Shown: positions 1 to 8,504, counted from the first letter of the stretch. The stretch: DNA of 44,960 nucleotides from Betaproteobacteria bacterium HGW-Betaproteobacteria-16 (GCA_002840835.1 PHCQ01000039.1:1-44960), one strand, 5' to 3'. Notes: generated by a model not told the origin, from the letters alone. A program made the numbers and translations.

Positions 1-145
1 GACGGCCAAGCAGATCAACCCCGATCTGTACCCCACCGAAGTGACCGCCCAGGGCAAGACCCGCGCAGAAGTGCGCGCCGAACTGGCCCAGGCTCGCCGC
101 GATGGCAGCCTGAACGTCAACGGCAACGAGTACCCGATCAACTGA
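1..145 (+). CDS. C-terminal fragment of a small DUF4148-like secreted protein
   Basis: The frame starting at base 2 reads to a TGA at 143-145 and gives about 47 residues; the gene's start lies outside the window. The segment contains the pattern 'KTRAEVRAELAQARRDG', a hallmark of the small periplasmic DUF4148 proteins that are abundant in Burkholderiales (family knowledge). No function is established for that family. A strong terminator follows 25 bases after the stop, so this is the last gene of its transcript. The missing N-terminus would be expected to carry a signal peptide, but this cannot be seen here. Confidence 0.7.
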   Translation, partial: TAKQINPDLYPTEVTAQGKTRAEVRAELAQARRDGSLNVNGNEYPIN

Positions 146-170
146 TCGAGGTCTGGCGAAAGCGCCTCAA

Positions 171-207
171 GCCCGGCGGCCCGCAAAGGCCGCCGGGCTT
201 TTTCTTT
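171..207 (+). terminator. Rho-independent terminator after the DUF4148-like gene
   Basis: An 11-bp perfect GC-rich stem (171-181 with 188-198) closes a 6-base loop, cgcaaa, and is followed by a run of T residues interrupted by one C (199-206). It lies just downstream of the stop at 145, in the right orientation to end that transcript. Confidence 0.92.
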
Positions 208-252
208 GATAGGCCGACGGCTGGGGTTGGCCCCGGTGGCATGCGCATCCTT

Positions 253-284
253 CTGTCATCACGAGACAGCACTGTCCGTATAAA
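253..284 (+). promoter_or_regulatory. Dyad-rich promoter/operator region of the aldo/keto reductase gene
   Basis: Three alternating half-sites are visible: CTGTC at 253-257, GACAG at 265-269 and CTGTC at 272-276. They form two overlapping dyads, one with a 7-base and one with a 2-base spacer. A TATAAA at 279-284 directly abuts them and could be the -10 box; no good -35 is visible 17 bases upstream. A repressor or activator dimer bound here would touch RNA polymerase. The cognate regulator is unknown. Confidence 0.4.
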
Positions 285-325
285 GTGGCACCAAGAACGG
301 TTCAACCACGCGTCGAAAGGCAGCC

Positions 326-1324
326 ATGAAACAACGCAGACTGGGCGCCGCTGGCCCACTCACATCGTCCCTGGGCCTGGGTTGCATGGGCATGAGCGAG
401 TTCTATGGCGAGACCAACGATGCCGACTCGCTGCAAACACTGGAGAAAGCGCTGGCGCTCGGGATCACGTACTTTGACACCGCAGACACTTACGGCCTTG
501 GGCACAACGAGTCGCTGCTGGGTCGTTTCATTGCGCAAGGCGGATCGGCGCGCCGTCAGCAAATGGTGATCGCGACGAAGTTCGGCATCGTGCGGGCGAC
601 CGGCCAGTACGAGCGGCGCATCGACAACTCCCCCACCTACATTCGAGAAGCCTGCGAGGCTTCTCTGCGCCGGCTGGGTGTGGATCGCATCGATCTCTAT
701 TACTGCCACCGCCGCGATCCGGCCGTTCCCATCGAGGAAGTGGTGGGCGTCATGGGTGACCTGGTGACCTCGGGCAAAGTCGGTGCCATTGGCCTGTCGG
801 AGGTGTCCGTGGAATCGCTGCGTCGAGCCCATGCCGTCGCGCCGATTGCGGCCGTGCAAAGCGAGTATTCGATGTGGAGCCGCGATCCTGAGGCTGGCAC
901 GCTGGCGGCCTGCGCGGAGCTGGGGACGGCGTTTGTGGCCTACAGCCCGCTGGGCCGCGCCTTCCTCACCGGCACCCTTGACGTGAGCCAGTTGGCAGAC
1001 AACGATTTCCGCAAACACAACCCGCGGTTTGTGGGCGAGGCACAGGCCGCGAACCAGCGTCTGGTGGCGTCGCTGGCGGCATTCGCTGCCGAGCGCCATC
1101 TGAGCAATGCACAGGTTGCCCTGGCCTGGATGCTCAACAAGCATCCGCATGTGATACCGATTCCCGGCACCCGCCGGATCGCCCATCTGGAGAGCAACGT
1201 GAGCGCAGCCGACATCGTGCTCACGCCTGGAGAGATCGCGCAACTGGATCTGCTGTTCGACCCGAAGGTTGTGGCCGGGGCGCGCTATCCCGATGCGGGC
1301 CTTGTAGGGATGGAGACCCGATAG
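326..1324 (+). CDS. Aldo/keto reductase family oxidoreductase
   Basis: A 332-residue protein of the normal length for the AKR superfamily. It is predicted to be a cytosolic NADPH-dependent carbonyl reductase with a TIM-barrel fold. The catalytic tetrad is visible in the right order: Asp51 and Tyr56 (in FDTADTYG), Lys85 (ATKFG) and His128 (YYCHRRDP). The N-terminal signature LGLGCMGMSEFYG and the late 'IPIPGTRR' cofactor loop match the AKR13/YakC-Tas type. The ATG at 326 is preceded by AAAGG. It stands alone, facing an amino-acid exporter gene, and has a dyad-rich upstream region suggesting dedicated control. The physiological substrate cannot be read from the sequence. Confidence 0.9.
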   Translation: MKQRRLGAAGPLTSSLGLGCMGMSEFYGETNDADSLQTLEKALALGITYFDTADTYGLGHNESLLGRFIAQGGSARRQQMVIATKFGIVRATGQYERRIDNSPTYIREACEASLRRLGVDRIDLYYCHRRDPAVPIEEVVGVMGDLVTSGKVGAIGLSEVSVESLRRAHAVAPIAAVQSEYSMWSRDPEAGTLAACAELGTAFVAYSPLGRAFLTGTLDVSQLADNDFRKHNPRFVGEAQAANQRLVASLAAFAAERHLSNAQVALAWMLNKHPHVIPIPGTRRIAHLESNVSAADIVLTPGEIAQLDLLFDPKVVAGARYPDAGLVGMETR

Positions 1325-1358
1325 AGGCCCAGGATGTGGCCGTCTGCGCCAGGTCGCC

Positions 1359-2009
1359 TCAGGCCCCAAGCACTGCATGGCGAATCAGCAGCACCGAGAG
1401 CACCCACATCGTCACGCCGATGAGACCATCCAGCACCTGCCATGCCCGCGGTCGGGCAAACCAGGGGGCCAGCCAGCGGGCGCCAAATCCCAGGAGGGTG
1501 AACCACGCCATGCTCGCGACGCTGGCCCCCGCCACGAACCAGCCTTGCAGCATGCCGGGCTGTTGCGCACCGATGCTACCCACGAGCAACACCGTGTCCA
1601 GGTAGACGTGCGGGTTGAGCAAGGTGAAAGCGGCCGCCTGAGCCAACACCGCACCACGAGGCAGGGCGTCACCACCGGGCGCCGCCTGCAGGCGACCCGT
1701 GTGGCGAACCCTGAGCAGCGCCTTCCAGCCGTACCAGGCCAGAAACAGGGCGCCCGCCAGTGCCAACACCCGTGCCAGCTGGGGCCGATCACCCAGGGCC
1801 TGGGCCATGCCGAAGACACCGGCCGCAATCAGCACCGCATCGGTCACGCCACAGAACAGCACCACGCTGCCCACATGCTCTTTGCGCAAGCCTTGGCGCA
1901 AGACGAATGCATTCTGGGCGCCAATGGCCACGATCAACCCGAAGCTCAGTGCCAGGCCCTGAAGAAACACCGGCCATGCGGACGTGATGGGGATGGAGAT
2001 GGTATTCAT
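1359..2009 (-). CDS. LysE/ArgO-family amino-acid exporter
   Basis: A 216-residue inner-membrane protein with about six hydrophobic segments. Diagnostic LysE/ArgO motifs are present: 'GLIVAIGAQNAFVLRQGL' near the start and 'LLNPHVYLDTVLLVG' in the middle. Family members export basic amino acids (arginine, lysine) or related compounds. I chose the ATG at 2009, which has a GGAAAG about ten bases upstream and gives the family's usual length (E. coli ArgO has 211 residues); an upstream ATG at 2063 would add 18 non-family residues. The usual regulator ArgP/LysG is not adjacent. The next gene upstream, in the same direction, is a MarR regulator more likely tied to the divergent hydroxylase. Confidence 0.88.
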   Translation of the reverse strand: MNTISIPITSAWPVFLQGLALSFGLIVAIGAQNAFVLRQGLRKEHVGSVVLFCGVTDAVLIAAGVFGMAQALGDRPQLARVLALAGALFLAWYGWKALLRVRHTGRLQAAPGGDALPRGAVLAQAAAFTLLNPHVYLDTVLLVGSIGAQQPGMLQGWFVAGASVASMAWFTLLGFGARWLAPWFARPRAWQVLDGLIGVTMWVLSVLLIRHAVLGA

Positions 2010-2094
2010 GGCAGTAGCTTTCCGGAGCCTTTCAATGAAAGCAAACGGCATCTCCTGAGGCAACGCAGGAAAAACGCCGGCCGCGATCCCGACC

Positions 2095-2517
2095 TCAACC
2101 CAGTCCGAGCGCCTTTTGCGCCAGCGCGATGAAGGCAGCCTCTTCAGCGCGTGACAGGGGTTTGAGGATGTCGGCCTGCAATGCCTCGACCACCGGCCGG
2201 CATGCGCTCAGCAACTGCTTGCCCTCGCGCGTGAGGTGCAGTTGGCGTGCCCGGCGATCCTGCGCGCTGATCTCGCGGCGCACCAGACCCTTGTTCTCCA
2301 GGCGTTCGATCACCCCGCCTATCGTGGCGCGGTCAAAACTGATGGTCGCGGCCAGACTGGCCTGGTCAATGCCGGGCTGCTGCGCGATGGCATCGAGCGC
2401 AGCGAACTGCACCGAGGTCATGTCAAAACCCGCTGCCGCCATCTGCGCCTGAAAAACCTGTGTCGACTGCTGGTGCAGCCGCCGGATCAAATGACCGGCC
2501 ATCGCCCTTGTGTCCAT
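2095..2517 (-). CDS. mobR: MarR-family transcriptional regulator, MobR-like
   Basis: A 140-residue winged-helix protein. The DNA-binding region runs from about residue 35 to 95 and includes 'SLAATISFDRATIGGVIERL' and 'LVRREISAQDRRARQ', the recognition helix and wing of MarR proteins. The ATG at 2517 is supported by a GGAGGCGGGG just upstream; an in-frame ATG at 2607 would place its first codons inside the operator. It is transcribed away from a MobA-type hydroxylase gene with a palindrome between them. This is the arrangement described for mobR/mobA in Comamonas testosteroni, where MobR represses mobA and is released by 3-hydroxybenzoate. The symbol is assigned by context and family, not by direct proof. 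Confidence 0.8.
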   Translation of the reverse strand: MDTRAMAGHLIRRLHQQSTQVFQAQMAAAGFDMTSVQFAALDAIAQQPGIDQASLAATISFDRATIGGVIERLENKGLVRREISAQDRRARQLHLTREGKQLLSACRPVVEALQADILKPLSRAEEAAFIALAQKALGLG

Positions 2518-2580
2518 CCCCGCCTCCGTTGATGCAAACAGGCGCACGACGCGCCCTTGTCTGATGAGCTTGACGATTCT

Positions 2581-2609
2581 AAGTATGTGAACATATGATA
2601 TGTACACTT
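2581..2609. promoter_or_regulatory. Palindromic MarR-type operator between mobR and mobA
   Basis: A perfect 13-bp palindrome around a central G, ACATATGATATGT (2591-2603), sits inside a wider imperfect dyad whose ends are AAGT (2581-2584) and ACTT (2606-2609). It is the most AT-rich stretch in the neighbourhood and lies between the divergent starts at 2517 and 2647. It therefore probably overlaps the promoters of both genes. The MarR-like product of the adjacent gene is the obvious ligand (inference). Confidence 0.7.
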
Positions 2610-2646
2610 ATTAATTTCTGAGCAGCAGTTGTTCCTAGGAGTCCGC

Positions 2647-4554
2647 ATGCAATACCACCTCAACGGCTTCCATCCTGGCGATCCCGATGTCCTGCCGGCA
2701 GCAAACGGTCACCGCCGCGCGGGCGACCCCCTGCCACCGGTGGTGGATGTGTTGATCGCCGGCTCCGGCCCTGCGGGCCTGTGCCTGGCCGCCCAGCTGG
2801 CCAAGGTGCCGCAAATCCGCACCATGCTGGTGGAGCCGAAACAGGGTCCGATGGAGAAGGGACAGGCCGATGGCATCAGCGTGCGCACCATGGAAATGTT
2901 CCAGGCCTTCGGCTTTGCCGAAAAGGTCTTGCGCGAATCGGTGTGGATCAACGAGACCACCTTCTGGTCGCCCGGTGACAGCGCCTCCCTGTCCCGCGTC
3001 GCCCGCGTGCAGGACGTGCCCGATGGCGTTTCCGAAATGCCGCATGTGCTGATCAACCAGGCCCGGGTGCACGACCTGTTTCTCCATGTGATGCAAAACT
3101 CGCCCACCCGGTTGGCGCCGGATTACGGCCTGAAGGTGGCTACCCTTTCGATCGACCCCAACGTCGCCGAGTACCCCATCACCGTCACCCTGGAGCACAC
3201 CGCGCCCGGTCGCGAGGGGCAAACCGAAACAGTGCGGGCCAACTACGTGATTGGCTGTGATGGCGCACGCTCCAATGTGCGCAGTGCCATCGGCGGGGCG
3301 CTGCACGGCGATGCGGCGCACCAGGCCTGGGGCGTGATCGACCTGCTGGCCGTCACCGATTTTCCCGACTGGCGCAAGAAGTCCTTCGTGCGCTCGCAGG
3401 ACGAAGGCATTCTCATGGTCTTGCCGCGTGAAGGCGGGCATCTGGTGCGTCTGTATGTCGAACTCGACCAACTGGGTGCGCACGAACGCGCTGCAGACAG
3501 GGGCATGAACGCGGACGACATCATCGCCAAGGCGCAGCGCATCTTTCAGCCCTTCAAGCTCGACGTGAAGGACGTGGTCTGGTGGTCGATCTACGAGATC
3601 GGTCACCGGCTGACCGACAAGTTCGACGACGTGCCCCCGGCCGAGGTGGCCACCCGCACGCCCCGCGTGATGCTGGCCGGCGACGCCTGTCACACGCACA
3701 GCCCCAAGGCCGGCCAGGGCATGAACGTGTCGATGGGTGACACCTTCAACCTGGGATGGAAACTCATCTCGGTGCTCACCGGTCGCGCCGACCCTGCCCT
3801 GCTGCACAGCTATTCCGGAGAGCGGCGCGCAGCGGCCCAGGGCCTGGTGGAATTCGATCACAAGTGGGCCCGCGTGGTGGGCGCCCGGGAAGACAACGAC
3901 ACCGTCAACGGCCTGCCCCGCGTGGCCCGCGAGTTCGTCAACAACCTGCCCTTCACCTGCGGCCTGACGATCCAGTACGAGCCCGGCTCCCTGACCGGCA
4001 CGCCGACCCATCAGCATCTCGCGCCCGGTTTCGACATCGGCAAACGCTTCCACTCCGCACCCGTGGTCCGACTGGCCGACGCCAGGCCCATGCAGTTGGG
4101 CCACACCATCGAGGCGGACGCCCGCTTCCGTCTGTTCGTTTTTGCGCCGGCAAGCGACACGGGTGCGCCAGGCGGAGCGACCGCCTCGCTGTGCGACTGG
4201 CTTGAGCACGATGCAGCGTCGCCGCTGCGTCGCCACACCGCACCGGGCGAGGACATGGATGCCGTCATCGACACCCGCGCCGTGTTCCAGCAAGGTTTTC
4301 GCGAGCTGGACCATGCCACCATGCCCACGCTGCTGCGCCCGCACGTGGGCCGGTTCGGGCTGTGCGACTACGAAAAGGTCTTCTGTGCCGACCTGAAGCG
4401 GGGCGAAGACATCTTCGCGATGCGCGGCATCGACCGGGCCGCCGGCTGCGTGGTCATCGTGCGCCCGGATCAGTACGTGGGCCACATCCTGCCGCTGCAG
4501 GCGCGCAATGAACTGGCCGCCTACTTCGCGGGCATCCTGCGCGTGCGCGGCTAG
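2647..4554 (+). CDS. mobA: FAD-dependent aromatic hydroxylase, 3-hydroxybenzoate 4-monooxygenase-like
   Basis: A 635-residue class A flavoprotein monooxygenase. The Rossmann motif GSGPAG (39-44), the DG motif (CDGARS, Asp205) and the GD motif (AGDACHTHSPKAGQGMN, Asp346) are in place. They are followed by a thioredoxin-like C-terminal domain typical of phenol-2-monooxygenase relatives. The start (MQYHLNGF), 'EMPHVLINQARVHD' and the C-terminal 'RPDQYV' closely resemble the 639-residue C. testosteroni MobA as I remember it. The expected reaction is 3-hydroxybenzoate plus NADPH and oxygen to protocatechuate. The ATG at 2647 has AGGAG eight bases upstream. No ring-cleavage genes are adjacent, so the product must feed a pathway encoded elsewhere. 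Phenol or another hydroxybenzoate as substrate cannot be excluded. Confidence 0.85.
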   Translation: MQYHLNGFHPGDPDVLPAANGHRRAGDPLPPVVDVLIAGSGPAGLCLAAQLAKVPQIRTMLVEPKQGPMEKGQADGISVRTMEMFQAFGFAEKVLRESVWINETTFWSPGDSASLSRVARVQDVPDGVSEMPHVLINQARVHDLFLHVMQNSPTRLAPDYGLKVATLSIDPNVAEYPITVTLEHTAPGREGQTETVRANYVIGCDGARSNVRSAIGGALHGDAAHQAWGVIDLLAVTDFPDWRKKSFVRSQDEGILMVLPREGGHLVRLYVELDQLGAHERAADRGMNADDIIAKAQRIFQPFKLDVKDVVWWSIYEIGHRLTDKFDDVPPAEVATRTPRVMLAGDACHTHSPKAGQGMNVSMGDTFNLGWKLISVLTGRADPALLHSYSGERRAAAQGLVEFDHKWARVVGAREDNDTVNGLPRVAREFVNNLPFTCGLTIQYEPGSLTGTPTHQHLAPGFDIGKRFHSAPVVRLADARPMQLGHTIEADARFRLFVFAPASDTGAPGGATASLCDWLEHDAASPLRRHTAPGEDMDAVIDTRAVFQQGFRELDHATMPTLLRPHVGRFGLCDYEKVFCADLKRGEDIFAMRGIDRAAGCVVIVRPDQYVGHILPLQARNELAAYFAGILRVRG

Positions 4555-4632
4555 GCTTCAGCGGGCATTCGCTGCAATCGGCATGTGCGCCACCTGATGG
4601 CTGGGGCGGTGTTCGCCCGGCGAGAGGCTGCT

Positions 4633-5604
4633 CTAGGCAGACAGCCCAGGAGGCCGGTGGTCTGCGACGCCGCCACGGAGGTAGTGCAGACAGGCCCTCC
4701 GAGCGGTCGCCAGGTACCGGCGGCTGCGCTCGGGCGCATCTTCTTCACCCAGCCTCGGGACGATCCATCCGACGTAGGTCACTGCGCGCAACGCCAGGAA
4801 AAGGTCGAGCGCGTCCGTGTCAATGGTCCTGACGCTCAGGTAGCCGCGCAGCAGCGCGTCCTTCAATTTGCCGAAGGTCGCCACATCCAGGAATTTGAGC
4901 AGGGTGGTGGCCAGATCGAACACCCGATAGCCCCATCCCCCATCGTCGAAGTCCAGCATTCCCATCCGCCCTTCGCTGACCAGCACATTCTCTCGAACGA
5001 GATCGGCATGGATCAACCCGCGGTCGAGGCCACCGTCCCTCTGGCGCAGGTCTTGCGCGGCCCTGGTCCTGAAGTCCACCAACAAAGCCTTGTCTTCGGC
5101 AGACAGCGCCGGATGTTCCCAGAAGCGTCCCCAGAGCGGCGCCTCACCCAGCAGGCCTTCAGCATCCCAGGCGACCCGCGAAAATCCGTCGGGCTTGACC
5201 CATGCATCGGACGCGGCGTGGAACAACGCCATGTGCCGCCCCAGGTGCTGGAACAGCACTTGCGCGTTGGCTTCAGAGCACGCCGTCAGCAGCGTGCCCA
5301 AAGTCTGGCCGGGCATCCAGGTCAACAGGTCCACCAGATGGCCGTCCACCTGTTCGAGCAACTGCCCCTTGAGCGAAGGCACCGGTCGCGGCACCAGAAT
5401 GCCGGCCTGATCAAGCGCCGCCATCCACTGCAGCTCCGACTCGATCTCGATGCGGGTCCGGTAGCCGGGACGCTTGAGGCGCAGGGCGTATTCACCCGAT
5501 GCGTCGCAGACCCGGAAGACCTGGTTCTCCCGGCCAGCCACGAATTGCAGGCGCGCATGCCCGAGGCCCCACCGGGTGGCCGCCGTTGTGGCGAGATCCG
5601 TCAT
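4633..5604 (-). CDS. APH-family small-molecule kinase (hydroxylysine kinase-like)
   Basis: A 323-residue aminoglycoside-phosphotransferase-fold protein. The Brenner-type catalytic motif HADLVRENV places the catalytic base at Asp201 and a metal ligand at Asn206; the DFDDGG motif (Asp218) binds magnesium. 'YALRLKRPGYR' near residue 40 provides the nucleotide-binding lysine. Its start codon overlaps the stop of the upstream class III PLP enzyme by four bases (ATGA), so the two are translationally coupled. That pairing matches hydroxylysine kinase with 5-phosphohydroxylysine phospho-lyase, or ethanolamine kinase with phosphoethanolamine phospho-lyase, rather than antibiotic resistance. A degenerate copy of residues 37-73 occurs at 9505-9630. 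Substrate is inferred only. Confidence 0.82.
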   Translation of the reverse strand: MTDLATTAATRWGLGHARLQFVAGRENQVFRVCDASGEYALRLKRPGYRTRIEIESELQWMAALDQAGILVPRPVPSLKGQLLEQVDGHLVDLLTWMPGQTLGTLLTACSEANAQVLFQHLGRHMALFHAASDAWVKPDGFSRVAWDAEGLLGEAPLWGRFWEHPALSAEDKALLVDFRTRAAQDLRQRDGGLDRGLIHADLVRENVLVSEGRMGMLDFDDGGWGYRVFDLATTLLKFLDVATFGKLKDALLRGYLSVRTIDTDALDLFLALRAVTYVGWIVPRLGEEDAPERSRRYLATARRACLHYLRGGVADHRPPGLSA

Positions 5605-6884
5605 GACTGCGGCGCCAGTTCGGCCAGCACATCGTCCAGCGTCTGCACCAGCAGGCCCAGGTGTTCTTCTGAAAAGGTCATCGGCGGACGGATCTTGAGG
5701 GTGTTCTTGTGCCGTCCCAGCCTGGACAGCAGCACGCCGCGCTCGCGCATCGCCTCCACCACCTGATCAGCGAAACCCGAGGCGGGCTCCAGCGTGTGCT
5801 TGTCCTTGAGGAACTCGACGCCGAACACCATGCCGCTCTGTCGCACGTCGCCGATGACGCCGTACTTTCTGGACAGTTCGGTCAGCGCCTTCGCGGCCAG
5901 AGCACCGATCCTGGCGGCATTCGCCTGCAGCTTGCGTTGCTCGATCTCTTCCAGCACAGCCATCGCGGCGGCGCAGGCCACCGGGTTGCCACCAAAGGTG
6001 TTGAAGTAGCGGTAGGAGCCGCGGAAGCGCTCCATCACCTCGGGCCGCGTGACCAGGCCCGCGACCGGGTAGCCGTTGCCCATGGGTTTTCCCATGGTCA
6101 CCACGTCGGGCGTCACACCCTGCTTCTGGTGCGCCCAGAAATGGCTGCCGCTGCGGGCAAAGCCCGATTGCACCTCGTCGCAGATCAGGAAGCCGCCAGC
6201 CTCGCGAACCACTTTTTCGGTTGGGCGCAGCCAGCCGGGCGCCTGGTCGGGAAAACCTTCGTTGAGGAACAGCGGGCACACGATCAGCGCCGCGAAGCCG
6301 ATGCCCGAGCGCTCATGCTCGGCGATCTGCTCCTGCACCTTCGCGGCAAACCGCAGCCCCTGGGGATCGTCGATGCGCAGGCTGTCGGGCGCCTCGACAT
6401 GGCGCACGTACTGGCCCAGCCCGTAACCGTAGGCCGGCGCATTGCCGGTCGACAGTTGGCTGACCAGGCTGGTGTTGCCATGGTAGGTGGCATCGGTGGC
6501 GATCACACCGCGCTTGCCGGTCATGGCTTCGGCCATGCGCAGGGCGATGTCGTTGGCCTCGGAGCCGGTGCAGGTCAGCAAGGCGTTGGTGAGTTCGCCG
6601 CCGTACGTGGACGTCAGCTTCTCGGCGTAGTTCACCAGGTTCTCGTGCAGGTAGCGGCTGTGCACGTTGAGCTGCGCGCTCTGCGAACAGATGGCCTCCA
6701 CCACCCGCGGGTTGCAGTGGCCGACGTGGGGCACGTTGTTGTAGCAGTCGAGGTAACGACGGCCGTCCGCATCCCACAGCCACACATCTTCGCCCTTCAC
6801 GATGTGGACCGGTCGCTTGTAGAAGGTGGACACGTTCGGCCCGAGAAGGCTGCGCCGTCTCTCCATCAATTCAGTTTCATTCAT
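5601..6884 (-). CDS. Class III PLP enzyme, phospho-lyase type (ETNPPL/PHYKPL-like)
   Basis: A 427-residue fold-type I PLP enzyme annotated generically as a class III aminotransferase. The Schiff-base lysine is Lys266 in TMGKPMGNGYPV. The 'GKPMGNG' form is typical of the AGXT2L group, whose members remove phosphate and ammonia from O-phosphoethanolamine or 5-phosphohydroxylysine instead of transaminating. The PLP-binding 'CDEVQSGFARSG' and 'CTGSEANDIALRMA' motifs are intact. It is followed, with a 4-base overlap, by a kinase that could make the phosphorylated substrate, and is preceded by an amino-acid permease 65 bases upstream. A true aminotransferase role remains possible; the kinase coupling argues against it. 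Confidence 0.82.
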   Translation of the reverse strand: MNETELMERRRSLLGPNVSTFYKRPVHIVKGEDVWLWDADGRRYLDCYNNVPHVGHCNPRVVEAICSQSAQLNVHSRYLHENLVNYAEKLTSTYGGELTNALLTCTGSEANDIALRMAEAMTGKRGVIATDATYHGNTSLVSQLSTGNAPAYGYGLGQYVRHVEAPDSLRIDDPQGLRFAAKVQEQIAEHERSGIGFAALIVCPLFLNEGFPDQAPGWLRPTEKVVREAGGFLICDEVQSGFARSGSHFWAHQKQGVTPDVVTMGKPMGNGYPVAGLVTRPEVMERFRGSYRYFNTFGGNPVACAAAMAVLEEIEQRKLQANAARIGALAAKALTELSRKYGVIGDVRQSGMVFGVEFLKDKHTLEPASGFADQVVEAMRERGVLLSRLGRHKNTLKIRPPMTFSEEHLGLLVQTLDDVLAELAPQS

Positions 6885-6949
6885 TGCAGATTTCCATCCA
6901 AACAGCCAGCCAGAACTTCCCCGGCAAAGGCGGCGTGTCCAGGCGATCG

Positions 6950-8470
6950 TCAGGAGATCACGTCCTGGATCAGCTCTTTGTCTTCCTTGTGGCGAGCGAT
7001 CGCGAAGAAGTAGCCGACCACGAGGACCGCGAATGGCAGCAGCAGCATGAACCAGCCCAGCCCGCTCAGGCCCCAGGCCGTCGTGGTCGGATCCACGCCC
7101 TCGGCCACGGCGCCGGTCAGCAGGCCGAAGCGCGACATCAGCAGATACAGGCCCACAGTCAGACCGACGATGGCCAGCACGGGTGCGACCAGGGTCTGGA
7201 AAACATTGGCATCGCCGGGTTCACGACGGAAGTACGCGATCACCGCCACGCACACCAGGATCTCGATCAGCAGGATGGACACCACCGCCAGGCCGCTGAA
7301 CCAGAAGAACATGTTGAGCACCGGATCCAGTCCATTGAGGGCAAACAAGGCAATCACCAAGGCTGTGATGACCGAGGTGGTGATGGAACCGGCCGAGGGG
7401 GCTCCGCGAGCGTTCACATGACTCAGCGCGGCAGGCAGGGTGCCACCGCGACCCAACGCAAACAGGTAGCGACTGGCCGAGTTCTGGAACGCCAGCAGGC
7501 CGGCGAACAGGCTGGAGAGCACCAGCACCTGCATCACGCTCGCGAGCCAGCCGCCCACGTACTGGGTGGCCAGGGTGAACAGCACGTTCGCCGGGTTGAC
7601 CAGCGGTGTACCGTCAACGGACGAGAGCTCCACCACCTTGTCCACCGCCGTCCCGGCACCGAGTCCGGTGACGATCGCAAACGCCGTGAAGGCGAACACC
7701 AGCGTGATCAGCAGGACCGCAACGTAGGTCGCCACTGGCACGGTTCGCTTGGGGTTCACCGATTCTTCCCCGTAGATGGCCGTGGCCTCGAAGCCGATGA
7801 AGGACGCGAAGGCGAAGGCCAGTGCGATGCCGGCCGATCCCGCCAGGCCGCCGGCCAGGATGTTCGAGGGGTTGAACGAAGCCGCGAAGTCCACCCCCTC
7901 AGGGCCCCCTTTGATGAAGATCGCTACCGCGGTGATCACCAGCGAGAGAAGTTCCAGGCTCAACAGGACACCGAGAACCCCAGCGCCCACGTCCACGCTG
8001 CGCAGCGAGAGCCAGGTTACCGCCACCCAGGCCACGCACGACCAGCCCCACCAGGGCAGCATCCCCACCTGTTCGGCCATCAGCCCGCCGAAGAAGCCGA
8101 ACAGCGAGAGGTGGATCGCCAGGTAGGCGATGAGCGAGGTGAAGGCCGAGCCGACGCCCAAGTGCAATCCCAGCCCACGACCGATGTAGGCAAAGAAGGC
8201 ACCGGAGTTGGTGACCTGGTGGCTCATGGCGGCATAGCCCACGCTGAAGAGCAGCAGGGTCAGGCCCGCCAGCAGGTAGGCACCGGGTGCGGCCGCGCCG
8301 TTGCCCAGCACGATCGCCGCAGGCAGTGCGCCGGTCATGCCTACCAGCGGCGCAGCGGCGGCGATGACGAAGAAGACGATGCCGATCACCCCCAGGCGCC
8401 CGGCGCGCAGGGAATGGTCAGCGTCCGGTGGATGGCTCGCGGACGAAATGGAAGAGGCAGCTGTTTGCAT
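6950..8470 (-). CDS. APC-family amino acid/amine permease
   Basis: A 506-residue integral membrane protein with about 12 hydrophobic segments. The APC-superfamily signature is in the first helix ('VFFVIAAAAPLVGMTGALP'), and 'FIGFEATAIYGEESVNPKRTVP' is a conserved stretch in the middle. Such permeases import amino acids or amines using the ion gradient. The ATG at 8470 has CAGGAG seven bases upstream. It lies between a porin gene (upstream) and the phospho-lyase/kinase pair (downstream), all in one direction with short gaps. It probably supplies their substrate. Similar permeases carry ethanolamine or cationic amino acids, but the substrate cannot be told from motifs alone. Confidence 0.88.
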   Translation of the reverse strand: MQTAASSISSASHPPDADHSLRAGRLGVIGIVFFVIAAAAPLVGMTGALPAAIVLGNGAAAPGAYLLAGLTLLLFSVGYAAMSHQVTNSGAFFAYIGRGLGLHLGVGSAFTSLIAYLAIHLSLFGFFGGLMAEQVGMLPWWGWSCVAWVAVTWLSLRSVDVGAGVLGVLLSLELLSLVITAVAIFIKGGPEGVDFAASFNPSNILAGGLAGSAGIALAFAFASFIGFEATAIYGEESVNPKRTVPVATYVAVLLITLVFAFTAFAIVTGLGAGTAVDKVVELSSVDGTPLVNPANVLFTLATQYVGGWLASVMQVLVLSSLFAGLLAFQNSASRYLFALGRGGTLPAALSHVNARGAPSAGSITTSVITALVIALFALNGLDPVLNMFFWFSGLAVVSILLIEILVCVAVIAYFRREPGDANVFQTLVAPVLAIVGLTVGLYLLMSRFGLLTGAVAEGVDPTTTAWGLSGLGWFMLLLPFAVLVVGYFFAIARHKEDKELIQDVIS

Positions 8471-8504
8471 GCAAGGCTCCTGAAGGGGATGTTCGTGAGG
8501 GAAA

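Noticed and set aside
2635..4485. Long open frame on the minus strand opposite the MobA-like gene
   Set aside because: It mirrors a clear flavoprotein gene; its translation is rich in His, Gly and Arg with no recognisable family, as is usual for antisense frames in GC-rich DNA.
4633..5604. APH-fold kinase as an aminoglycoside resistance gene
   Set aside because: Its coupling to a phospho-lyase-type PLP enzyme and an amino-acid permease points to catabolism; no resistance-specific signature is seen.
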